A stretch of DNA of 53,816 nucleotides. Origin: Clostridia bacterium 41_269. Its GTDB lineage: Bacteria; Bacillota; DTU086. The translations under genes were made by a program, and so were the position numbers. The notes under the pieces were generated by a model that ran no database searches, had not been told where the DNA came from, and saw only the letters and a program-made list of their open reading frames with translations. Where the stretch lies: positions 1 through 53,816 of the forward strand of contig LGEZ01000016.1 in assembly GCA_001508005.1 (NCBI GenBank), in the 5' to 3' direction. Of this stretch, positions 17,349-24,710 are shown piece after piece; the stretch's first letter is position 1, and each line of letters begins with the position of its first letter.

Positions 17349-18100
17349 GGGGTGAAGGTCCTGCAAACCTATCTAAAACCTGTTTAAATTGAAGGATTAA
17401 CTTTTATTTTTCTTCTAACACTCACATCGGATTTTGGTAAACGTGCTTCAAGAATTCCATTGGTGAAAGTGGCATTTACCTGTTCTGATTTAACTGTTGT
17501 GGGGAGACAAATTGTTCTGTGAATTGGAACTGCCGTATTTCCTGAGAAGGCAAGTGCTGAAATGCTGACAGAATCATCTGTAACTGTTAGATTTAAATCA
17601 TTGGGATTTACATTAGGCAGTTCAGCAGTTATTACTATATCATTATTGGTTTCTGCCAGTTCCACTCGGGGCTGAGTCATGCCGGCAAAAGCCTCAAATC
17701 TCAGACCAGACATAAAGTTGCTTGTAAAGTTTTGGAATCCGGGGAAAATACCTGCTTGATTCCATGACCAGTTAGGACTAATGCTTCCCATATAGACAGG
17801 AAGAACACCGGACTGCCATGCTGGACTAAAAGTATAAGATACTACATTGTATGGAATTGAACTGTAAATTCCACTATGCCAAGGTTGAACTATTTGGCTG
17901 GATTGAAAAGGCTGAGCACCGGCAAAGCTTTGCTGCATGGGAAAAACAAAACTGCTATGATAGGGAATACCCATACTGCTCATCTGCATGCTCTGTAAAT
18001 AGCTCGGGTTTACCAAAGCACTTTGAACAGGACTATAGCTGCTTACATACATGAAGCTGTAACCTCCTGATTATAGTTTTATTTTTTTGACCTTCACCCC
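17349..18100. repeat. 12-bp inverted repeat flanking the first hsp20 gene
   Basis: GGGGTGAAGGTC at 17349-17360 is the exact reverse complement of GACCTTCACCCC at 18089-18100. In the minus-strand transcript the first copy met lies about 37 nt before the 222-aa hsp20 gene and the second lies in the gap just before the 136-aa hsp20 gene. The two could pair in the mRNA, or be two opposite-facing protein-binding sites. Confidence 0.6.
17384..18052 (-). CDS. Hsp20/alpha-crystallin protein with long low-complexity N-terminus, 222 aa
   Basis: Residues 125-222 form the alpha-crystallin domain (PRVELAETNNDIVITAELPN, then NGILEARLPK and SVRRKIKVN). The preceding 120 residues are rich in Ser, Gln, Pro, Tyr, Phe and Met (SYSPVQSALVNPSYLQSMQM...PFQSSQIVQPWHSG), resembling the sticky N-termini of spore-coat or assembly-prone proteins. 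AGGAGG lies about 9 nt before ATG 18052. No CIRCE element is visible upstream, so heat-shock control by HrcA is not supported. A sporulation role is inference. Confidence 0.85.
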   Translation of the reverse strand: MYVSSYSPVQSALVNPSYLQSMQMSSMGIPYHSSFVFPMQQSFAGAQPFQSSQIVQPWHSGIYSSIPYNVVSYTFSPAWQSGVLPVYMGSISPNWSWNQAGIFPGFQNFTSNFMSGLRFEAFAGMTQPRVELAETNNDIVITAELPNVNPNDLNLTVTDDSVSISALAFSGNTAVPIHRTICLPTTVKSEQVNATFTNGILEARLPKSDVSVRRKIKVNPSI

Positions 18101-18202
18101 GAGCTTTAGTATTAAACAAAAAAAGATCGATTATGCATATTTATGAAATGTAGACAAAATTTTTAATCATCTTAACTTAAAAACATACAAAAGCAGGATT
18201 CA

Positions 18203-18231
18203 TTGACAAAAAAAAAGTATCATAATATAAT
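18203..18231 (+). promoter_or_regulatory. sigma-A promoter of tRNA-Pro
   Basis: TTGACA (18203-18208), a 17-bp spacer and TATAAT (18226-18231) are all consensus, 35 nt before the tRNA. Confidence 0.85.
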
Positions 18232-18265
18232 AGCTTTTGCTAAAAGCAATTAATTTAAAAATAGT

Positions 18266-18342
18266 CGGGATGTGGCTCAGTTTGGCAGAGCGCCGCGTTC
18301 GGGACGCGGAGGTCGCTGGTTCAAGTCCAGTCATCCCGACCA
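18266..18342 (+). tRNA. tRNA-Pro (anticodon CGG)
   Basis: The acceptor stem CGGGATG (18266-18272) pairs with CATCCCG (18332-18338). The anticodon arm is CCGCG-TTCGGGA-CGCGG, giving anticodon CGG. The T arm is CTGG-TTCAAGT-CCAG and CCA is encoded at 18340-18342. A T-rich run follows directly and can serve as terminator signal. It reads CCG codons. Confidence 0.95.
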
Positions 18343-18364
18343 TTTTTTTTATTTAACATTTAAA

Positions 18365-18841
18365 TTAAACGAGCTGAATCCCGCAGTTAAAATTATTCTG
18401 TCTCAGGGCTTCATATAAGACAATAGCCACAGCATTGGAAAGATTTAAGCATCGAGCTTCTTTGACCATCGGTATTCTTATAACATATTCTTCTTTTTCT
18501 CTAAGCAAACCCTCCGGCAACCCTTCCGTTTCTTTCCCAAAAACAATAAAGTCATCTGGATTGTATTTTACTTCCGTATAAAACTTTGAAGCTTTTTTGG
18601 AAGTATAATAAAAAACACTGTTTGGATACTTTTCCCACAGCTCCTCCAAAGACCGATGACGGTGCACCTTTGCCAGCTCCCAATAATCTAATCCTGCCCT
18701 AATTAGATATTTATCCCTTAAAGAAAACCCCAATGGACCTACTAAATGCAGCTCCGTACCTGTAGCAGCACAAGTTCTCACAATATTGCCTGTATTATAG
18801 GGAATTTCTGGTTCCACTAAAACAACATGCACTTTAACCAC
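18365..18841 (-). CDS. trmL: tRNA (cytidine/uridine-34 2'-O)-methyltransferase TrmL
   Basis: A SpoU/TrmD-fold methyltransferase of 158 residues that uses S-adenosylmethionine to methylate the wobble ribose of certain leucine tRNAs. The family motifs are all present: PEIPYNTGNIVRTCAATG at the N-terminus, VFGKETEGLP in the middle and RCLNLSNAVAIVLYEALRQ forming the knot at the C-terminus. Length matches TrmL (150-160). It is transcribed leftward right after the DUF503 gene, with 2 nt between, and converges on the tRNA-Pro gene. Confidence 0.92.
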   Translation of the reverse strand: MVKVHVVLVEPEIPYNTGNIVRTCAATGTELHLVGPLGFSLRDKYLIRAGLDYWELAKVHRHRSLEELWEKYPNSVFYYTSKKASKFYTEVKYNPDDFIVFGKETEGLPEGLLREKEEYVIRIPMVKEARCLNLSNAVAIVLYEALRQNNFNCGIQLV

Positions 18842-18843
18842 CC

Positions 18844-19134
18844 CTAAATTATTTCCAAATTCACTTTTGTTATCTGTACTTCTCCAAAATTTTCAATAAA
18901 CTTCTCAATTTCATTAAATGTTTTATATAAAACATTTTTATCATTACTGATACATGCAATTCCTAAAATCGCCATCTGCCAAAGGTCCTGCTTTCCCAGC
19001 TCACAAACTGAAACATTAAATTTATTCCTCAGCCTCTGAATTATACCTTTCAATATCCCCCTTTTATTTTTTAGAGAATTAGCACTAGGAATATGAATTT
19101 CAAAAGTGTAGATACCCAAAACCATCATTTTCAC
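18844..19134 (-). CDS. DUF503 family protein (YlxP-like)
   Basis: This protein of about 96 residues has the DUF503 signature: an opening beta strand ending EIHIPSANSLKNKRGILK, a basic helix (GIIQRLRNKFNVSVCE), then LWQMAILGIACISNDKNVL. In Bacillus the relative YlxP lies near nusA-infB-rbfA. Here it is paired with trmL instead. Several near-N-terminal starts exist (GTG 19134, ATG 19128, ATG 19125). GGGGTG best fits ATG 19125 or 19128. The exact function is unknown. Confidence 0.8.
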   Translation of the reverse strand: MKMMVLGIYTFEIHIPSANSLKNKRGILKGIIQRLRNKFNVSVCELGKQDLWQMAILGIACISNDKNVLYKTFNEIEKFIENFGEVQITKVNLEII

Positions 19135-19220
19135 CCCATATATAAAAAAATTTTATATATTTACTTAATTATACTACACCACCATAATCTTTTCTTTTAT
19201 TCAAAACATAGCAGCACAAA

Positions 19221-19249
19221 TTGAATTTTTTCAACGGTTTTGATATATT
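19221..19249 (+). promoter_or_regulatory. sigma-A-type promoter of the aconitase gene
   Basis: TTGAAT (19221-19226), exactly 17 bp, then TATATT (19244-19249), 32 nt before ATG 19281. Confidence 0.7.
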
Positions 19250-19280
19250 ATCACTAGCTTTTTTCGGGAGGAGATAGACA

Positions 19281-21206
19281 ATGGGTAAAAGCTTAGCACA
19301 GAAAATTATTGAACAGCATCTGGTAAAGGGTGAAATTAAGCCGGGAAGTGAAATTGCAATAAAAATTGATCAGACCCTGACTCAAGATGCAACAGGAACC
19401 ATGGCATATCTGCAGTTTGAAGCTATGGGTATCCCAAGAGTTAATACAGAATTATCAGTAAGTTATGTAGATCATAATACGCTGCAGACAGGTTTTGAAA
19501 ATGCCGATGATCACCGCTTTTTACGCACCATTGCTTCAAAATACGGTATTTATTTTTCCAGACCTGGAAACGGTATTTGTCATCAAGTACATTTAGAACG
19601 CTTTGCAGTTCCCGGTAAAACCCTCCTGGGCTCTGACAGTCACACACCAACTGCTGGAGGAATGGGAATGCTGGCCATTGGAGCAGGGGGGTTAGATGTT
19701 GCTGCAGCTATGGCAGGATATCCTTTTTACTTAACTATGCCTAAAATACTATGTATTAAACTTATTGGCAAAAGACCGCCATGGGTTAGTGCAAAAGACG
19801 TTATTTTAGAAATCCTTAGACGTTTAACTGTTAAGGGCGGTGTAGGAAAAATAATTGAATATTCCGGGGAAGGAGTAAAAGATTTAAGTGTTCCTGAAAG
19901 AGCTACCATTACCAATATGGGAGCCGAACTGGGAGCGACAACATCCATATTTCCTAGTGATGAAATAACCCTTAAGTTTTTAAAAGCACAAAAAAGGGAT
20001 TCATGCTGGGTGCCCCTTAGTGCCGATCCCGATGCTTATTATGATGAGGTTATAGAAGTAAATCTTTCGGAACTGGAACCCCTAGCTGCTAAACCCCACA
20101 GTCCTGATGCTGTGGATACTGTCAGAAATATTGGTCCCATTAAAGTTGATCAAGTAGCCATCGGCAGCTGTACCAATGCTTCCTATACTGACCTAATGCG
20201 TGTAGCAGCAATCCTTAAAGGCAAAAAAGTCAATAAAGAAACAGAACTTGTTATTTCTCCTGGGTCTCGTCAGGTAATGGAAATGCTGGCTAGAAATGGC
20301 GCTCTTGCTGACATGATAGCAGCAGGAGCAAGAATTCTAGAAGCAACTTGCGGCCCCTGTATAGGAATGGGACAAGCTCCTCCTTCCAACAGCATATCCG
20401 TTAGAACCTTTAACAGGAACTTCAAAGGACGCTGCGGTACAGCAAGTGCTGGTGTATACTTGACCAGTCCTGAAACAGCAGCTGCAACAGCAATAAACGG
20501 TGTTCTCACGGATCCTCGGGAACTTGGTGAGTTTATTGAAATAGAAATGCCTAAATCTTTTCTTATCGATGACAGCATGATTATCCCACCCTCAAAAGAG
20601 CCAGAAAAAGTAAAAATTATTCGGGGTCCTAATATCAAGCCTATTCCCATAAGAGAAGAACTTCCTGAAAGTCTTAGAGGGATAACTTTGCTTAAAGTGG
20701 GAGACAACATAACCACTGACGATATTATGCCTGCAGGAGCTAAAATTCTTCCTCTGCGCTCAAACATACCCGCCATATCAGAGTATGTTTTCAGCAATAT
20801 CGACCCAGATTTTGCAAAAAGAGCTAAAGAAAATAAAGGCGGGTTTATAATAGGTGGAGTTAATTACGGACAGGGCTCGAGCAGGGAACATGCTGCCATG
20901 GCTCCAATGTATTTAGGTATAAAAGCAGTCATAGCAAAATCTTTCGCCAGAATACATAAAGCCAATCTAGTAAATTTTGGAATAATTCCCCTAACATTCA
21001 TTTCAGAAGAGGATTATCAGAACCTAGAACAGGGAGATGAGCTTACTATAGAAAACATAAAAGAGCAGCTTTACAGTAAAAAAATTACAGTTAAAAACCT
21101 TACTAAAGGATATAGTTTTGAGGTAACCCATGATCTTACTCCACGACTTATCGAAATCATACTAAAAGGTGGACTTTTGAATTACATTAAATCAAAAAAT
21201 AATTAA
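19281..21206 (+). CDS. aconitate hydratase (641-aa anaerobe type)
   Basis: Interconverts citrate and isocitrate through a [4Fe-4S] cluster. Cluster ligands are seen in AIGSCTNASYTDL and in EATCGPCIGMG, and substrate-binding motifs include GSDSHTPTAGGMGMLAIGAG and the swivel-domain sequence GGVNYGQGSSREHAA. At 641 aa it belongs to the shorter group found in anaerobic Firmicutes, related to LeuC plus LeuD fused, rather than the 890-residue AcnA. GGGAGGAG lies 8 nt before ATG 19281. It has its own promoter and terminator, so it is monocistronic. Homoaconitase-like specificity cannot be excluded by eye. Confidence 0.9.
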   Translation: MGKSLAQKIIEQHLVKGEIKPGSEIAIKIDQTLTQDATGTMAYLQFEAMGIPRVNTELSVSYVDHNTLQTGFENADDHRFLRTIASKYGIYFSRPGNGICHQVHLERFAVPGKTLLGSDSHTPTAGGMGMLAIGAGGLDVAAAMAGYPFYLTMPKILCIKLIGKRPPWVSAKDVILEILRRLTVKGGVGKIIEYSGEGVKDLSVPERATITNMGAELGATTSIFPSDEITLKFLKAQKRDSCWVPLSADPDAYYDEVIEVNLSELEPLAAKPHSPDAVDTVRNIGPIKVDQVAIGSCTNASYTDLMRVAAILKGKKVNKETELVISPGSRQVMEMLARNGALADMIAAGARILEATCGPCIGMGQAPPSNSISVRTFNRNFKGRCGTASAGVYLTSPETAAATAINGVLTDPRELGEFIEIEMPKSFLIDDSMIIPPSKEPEKVKIIRGPNIKPIPIREELPESLRGITLLKVGDNITTDDIMPAGAKILPLRSNIPAISEYVFSNIDPDFAKRAKENKGGFIIGGVNYGQGSSREHAAMAPMYLGIKAVIAKSFARIHKANLVNFGIIPLTFISEEDYQNLEQGDELTIENIKEQLYSKKITVKNLTKGYSFEVTHDLTPRLIEIILKGGLLNYIKSKNN

Positions 21207-21213
21207 AATTAAC

Positions 21214-21241
21214 AAAGCTGCCCAATGGGGTAGCTTTTTTT
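21214..21241 (+). terminator. rho-independent terminator of the aconitase gene
   Basis: AAAGCTGCCC pairs with GGGTAGCTTT (one G-T pair) around an ATG-containing loop, followed by TTTTTTT. Confidence 0.8.
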
Positions 21242-21259
21242 ACGTGTTTTTTAAACTTT

Positions 21260-21964
21260 TTATACATAAACAGAAGCTGCCAACAGAAGTACCAGCATCA
21301 AAGTATTCCAAAGGGAATGGGCTATTATAGGAGTTATTAGGGAACCGGTATTCTCGTAAAGCCAGGTAAGACCTATACCTCCAACAGCAATGGGGATAAA
21401 GCGTACTGCATCAAAATGAAGTGCAGCAAAAAACAAAGCTGTAATAATAATACCTTTTAAAACGCCAAATTTTTTCCTTAACACAGGATATACAAAACCT
21501 CTAAAATACACCTCTTCCCCCAAAGGAGCCAAAAAGCTTCCAATAAAAAATGGTACAAAAATTTCAAAGGGAGTATCAGCCTTTAAAAGCAGCTCAGCAA
21601 AGGGCTGGGGCTTAGGCTCAATGGGAACCAAAAAACTAACTATAAAGCCCGAAAATAATACGATAATAAAAAGAATTAAACCTCCTCCCACACCCTTTCT
21701 TATATTTTCCACTAAATTAATACCTTTCATGCCTATTTCTTTTAAATTCCCTTTTCCTTTAAAAAAAATAACTCCATACGTTACAGCTATAAACAATAAA
21801 GTTTGGACCGTACCGGCAAGTAAGTATCGAACAAAAAGAGATATTTCCTTATTTATAATGGAACTCACTGCATTTCCTATGATGTAGCTGCCTGTATAAA
21901 CAAAAATAAGAGTTATTATTACATCAAAAAAATTCCAGGATGGCGAAATTATTTTTTGATTCAT
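21260..21964 (-). CDS. CPBP-family intramembrane metalloprotease
   Basis: The 234-residue polytopic protein has about six hydrophobic segments and the three CPBP/Abi motifs: GEEVYFRGFVYPVLRKKFG (EExxxR), FFAALHFDAVRF (FxxxH) and IIAHSLWNTLML (HxxxN). Members process prenylated or membrane substrates and in bacteria often take part in envelope stress, bacteriocin immunity or sporulation. The substrate here is unknown. No operon partner lies on its strand. It converges on the aconitase terminator. Confidence 0.9.
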   Translation of the reverse strand: MNQKIISPSWNFFDVIITLIFVYTGSYIIGNAVSSIINKEISLFVRYLLAGTVQTLLFIAVTYGVIFFKGKGNLKEIGMKGINLVENIRKGVGGGLILFIIVLFSGFIVSFLVPIEPKPQPFAELLLKADTPFEIFVPFFIGSFLAPLGEEVYFRGFVYPVLRKKFGVLKGIIITALFFAALHFDAVRFIPIAVGGIGLTWLYENTGSLITPIIAHSLWNTLMLVLLLAASVYV

Positions 21965-22166
21965 TTTTACTTTTCTCCTTTTATTTTTAACAACTTTATT
22001 TATTTCTCAATGGATAAAATTTATACCGCCTGCAGATTTTAAAAAGCATATAAAGTAAAATCTTACGGGACATAATAATTTATGTACATGATTAAATGCT
22101 CTTTTATTTTATCATTTTACTAAAACTTCTTTAAAAGGAAAAACAATATGAAAAGGAGCATTGACT

Positions 22167-22769
22167 ATGGCAATTGCTGTAATAATTGTGGGAAGCATCT
22201 TTATTATTTTATTAATACTTTTGTATACATTATTTTCTTCAAATAAAAAATATGAACCCCAAAGAAAGCCAATAATTTCTGAAAAAAAGCATGAAGAAAA
22301 GAATTACTTCCCAGAACGATATGGAAAAGATCAAATTGTCGTTATGGTTCGGGACCCTGAATGGCTTCATGCATACTGGGAAGTAACTGCAACTAAACAG
22401 TCTGAATTCACCAAGCAGTTTGGAGATATTTGGGAAGAGTCAAGTCCTGTTTTAAGGGTATATGATATTACTCACAGCAAAAGTGAAGACAATTATTTTG
22501 ATATACACATTAATAATCATGCAAACAACTGGTATATTCACGTAGGAAAACCAAACCATACTTTTTTTGTAGATCTTGGGCGGATCTTACCTGATGGTCG
22601 ATTTTACAGAATTGCAAGATCAAACTGTGTCACAACACCCAGCAACAGTATATCACAGGAAATTGATCCAAATTGGGTGCCGGTGGAAGCTATTTGGAAA
22701 ACTTTTTACAGCCAGGGGTTTGAAGAAAGTTTCAGCTCTTTAGAACTATTTAGTGAAAGGAGTGATTAA
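22167..22769 (+). CDS. DUF4912 protein with N-terminal membrane anchor
   Basis: A hydrophobic anchor (residues 2-24) is followed by a polar stretch and a DUF4912 domain from about 50 (DQIVVMVRDPEWLHAYWEVT, VLRVYDIT, WYIHVGKPNHTFFVDLGRI). The ATG at 22167 is chosen over TTG 22161 because AAGGAG is 8 nt upstream. The domain resembles a sugar-binding immunoglobulin-like fold, which is an inference. Its stop codon abuts the GH57 start codon at 22770, so the two are translationally coupled and probably work together on a glucan. Confidence 0.85.
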   Translation: MAIAVIIVGSIFIILLILLYTLFSSNKKYEPQRKPIISEKKHEEKNYFPERYGKDQIVVMVRDPEWLHAYWEVTATKQSEFTKQFGDIWEESSPVLRVYDITHSKSEDNYFDIHINNHANNWYIHVGKPNHTFFVDLGRILPDGRFYRIARSNCVTTPSNSISQEIDPNWVPVEAIWKTFYSQGFEESFSSLELFSERSD

Positions 22770-24374
22770 ATGCCCAAAGGCTATCTATGCCTAGTCCTTC
22801 ATGCCCATCTCCCTTATGTTCGTCATCCTGAAGATGAACATTTTTTAGAAGAAAAATGGCTGTATGAAGCCATAACTGAAACTTATATCCCCTTAATTAA
22901 AGTTTTTGAAAGTTTAGCCAATGATGGAATAAAATTTCGTCTGACACTTTCTTTAAGCCCCACTTTAATGTCTATGCTGACAGACCCCTTACTGCAGAAC
23001 AGATACATAAAACACCTTAACAAATTAAGGGAATTAGCAGCTAGGGAAGTAGCAAGAACCAGAAAAGAGCAGCCAGAAATGCACCAGTGTGCTTTAATGT
23101 ACCAGGACCTATTTGAAACAGCTTATAAAACTTTTCATTATGAATATAAAAATAATCTCATTAATGCATTTAAAAAATACCAGGACGAAGGATATTTGGA
23201 AATAATAACATGCGGTGCCACCCATGGATATCTCCCACTCCTAGGGATACAGAAACAAACTTCCTATGCACAAATAAAAACTGCCCTTGATTATTACAAA
23301 GAAATTTTCGGTAAATACCCAGAAGGCTTTTGGCTGCCGGAATGCGGATACAACCCAGGTGACGATGAAATCCTTAAAAAATTTGGAATAAAATATTTTT
23401 TTGTAGACACCCATGGAATACTCTTTGCTACACCTAGGCCTAAATATGGAACATATGCACCCATTTCATGTCCTTCGGGAACCTGTGCCTTTGGCAGAGA
23501 CGTTGAATCTTCAAAACAAGTCTGGAGTGCCTATGAAGGATACCCCGGTGATTTTGACTATCGTGAATTTTACAGAGACATAGCTTATGATCTTGACCTC
23601 GAATATATAAAGCCCTATATCCATCCCAAGGGGATAAGAACAGATACAGGAATAAAATATTATAGGATTACAGGAAAAACTGAATTTAAGCAGCCGTATA
23701 TTCCCGAAAATGCCAAAAGAAAAGCTGATATACATGCTGGAAATTTCATGTTCAACAGAGAAAGGCAGATAGAATATTTAGCAAGATATATGGACAGACC
23801 GCCTATAGTTGTATCTCCTTACGACGCAGAACTTTTTGGACATTGGTGGTTTGAAGGACCAATTTGGCTTGGATATTTAATAAGAAAAGCAAAGTACGAC
23901 CAAAATATCTTTGATTTCATAACAGCAAGTGATTACTTGGAAATGGTTCCAAATAACCAGCCGTGCCAGCCGCCTATGTGCAGCTGGGGCTACAAAGGGT
24001 ATAATGAAGTCTGGCTTGAAGGAAGCAACGATTGGATATACAGGCACCTTCACAATGCAGCGGAAAGAATGACAGAGCTTGCCCTAAAATATCCCGGAGC
24101 TCAGGGAATTTTAAGAAGGGCTTTGAATCAGGCAACCCGAGAGCTGTTTCTTGCCCAAGCAAGTGACTGGGCTTTTATAATGAAAACGGGAACCATGGTA
24201 GAATATGCAAAAAGGCGGACAGTAGATCATATAAGCAGATTTACAAAACTATATCATGATATAAAAGAAAACCAAATAGATAAAGACTGGTTAGAAAAAA
24301 TCGAATACTTAGACTGTGTTTTCCCAAATATTGATTATGAAGTATTTAATTTAAGCAAATCACATCTTTCTTAA
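22770..24374 (+). CDS. GH57-family 1,4-alpha-glucan branching enzyme
   Basis: A GH57 protein of 534 residues with DUF1957-type architecture. The opening LCLVLHAHLPYVRHPE and THGYLPLL are conserved. The likely nucleophile Glu191 is in WLPECGYNPG and the acid/base Asp352 in SPYDAELFGHWWFEGP. The C-terminal all-helical part carries the WLEGSNDWIYRHLH and ASDWAFIMKTGTMVEYA motifs that mark the branching-enzyme group. It forms alpha-1,6 branches in alpha-1,4 glucans. It is coupled to DUF4912 upstream. With glgA downstream in the island it replaces the usual GH13 GlgB, which is not seen here. Confidence 0.9.
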   Translation: MPKGYLCLVLHAHLPYVRHPEDEHFLEEKWLYEAITETYIPLIKVFESLANDGIKFRLTLSLSPTLMSMLTDPLLQNRYIKHLNKLRELAAREVARTRKEQPEMHQCALMYQDLFETAYKTFHYEYKNNLINAFKKYQDEGYLEIITCGATHGYLPLLGIQKQTSYAQIKTALDYYKEIFGKYPEGFWLPECGYNPGDDEILKKFGIKYFFVDTHGILFATPRPKYGTYAPISCPSGTCAFGRDVESSKQVWSAYEGYPGDFDYREFYRDIAYDLDLEYIKPYIHPKGIRTDTGIKYYRITGKTEFKQPYIPENAKRKADIHAGNFMFNRERQIEYLARYMDRPPIVVSPYDAELFGHWWFEGPIWLGYLIRKAKYDQNIFDFITASDYLEMVPNNQPCQPPMCSWGYKGYNEVWLEGSNDWIYRHLHNAAERMTELALKYPGAQGILRRALNQATRELFLAQASDWAFIMKTGTMVEYAKRRTVDHISRFTKLYHDIKENQIDKDWLEKIEYLDCVFPNIDYEVFNLSKSHLS

Positions 24375-24389
24375 ACTCAAAAAAGAATG

Positions 24390-24417
24390 CAAAACAAAAA
24401 TAAGCACCTTAGGTGCC
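24390..24417 (-). terminator. terminator facing leftward, at the left end of the palindromic element
   Basis: On the minus strand GGCACC-TAA-GGTGCT is followed by TATTTTTGTTTT. Leftward transcripts from 27192 must traverse the whole element to reach it. Confidence 0.6.
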
Positions 24418-24699
24418 TAAGCTTGTTGACAATGATCTCTGCTGCAGTTTTCTTACTCCTGAGCTCACGCTGGACAGCTCTAAGCAAAGCTTAAAGGCAA
24501 AACTGGACCGCCCCAAATTCGACGTCCTGTCTCAGGCTGGGGCTGGCGCTCACCTCCTGTTCGCGCCTCCCGTTTTTGCCTTACGCTTCGCCAAGAGCTG
24601 TTAGCCAGCATTCGTTAAGTCGTTTTGCAAACTGCAGCAGAAACCTACTAAGATTAACTAAGAGGGTTTGTTTACAGTCTGAGGCACCCTTGGTGCCTT
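24402..24699. repeat. long imperfect palindromic element, structured-RNA or MITE-like
   Basis: Nested complementary arms span about 295 bp. CTGCTGCAGTTT (24439-24450) matches AAACTGCAGCAG (24629-24640). GCTGG-ACAGCTCT (24469-24481) matches AGAGCTGT-tag-CCAGC (24594-24609), and GGCAAAA (24496-24502) matches TTTTGCC (24574-24580), with AAGC/GCTT beside it. The outer hairpins GCACC-TTA-GGTGC (24404-24416) and GGCACC-CTT-GGTGCC (24683-24697) mirror each other. The centre has two short hairpins, CCTG-TCT-CAGG and GGCGC...GCGCC, and is more GC-rich than its flanks. It encodes no plausible protein. It lies between two convergent genes. Confidence 0.8.
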
Positions 24700-24710
24700 T
24701 TAATTTTTAC
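24683..24710 (+). terminator. terminator facing rightward, at the right end of the palindromic element
   Basis: GGCACC (24683-24688), loop CTT, GGTGCC (24692-24697), then TTTTAATTTTT. It would end transcripts from the GH57 gene after they cross the element, and it adjoins the stop codon (24700) of the convergent gene. Confidence 0.7.
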
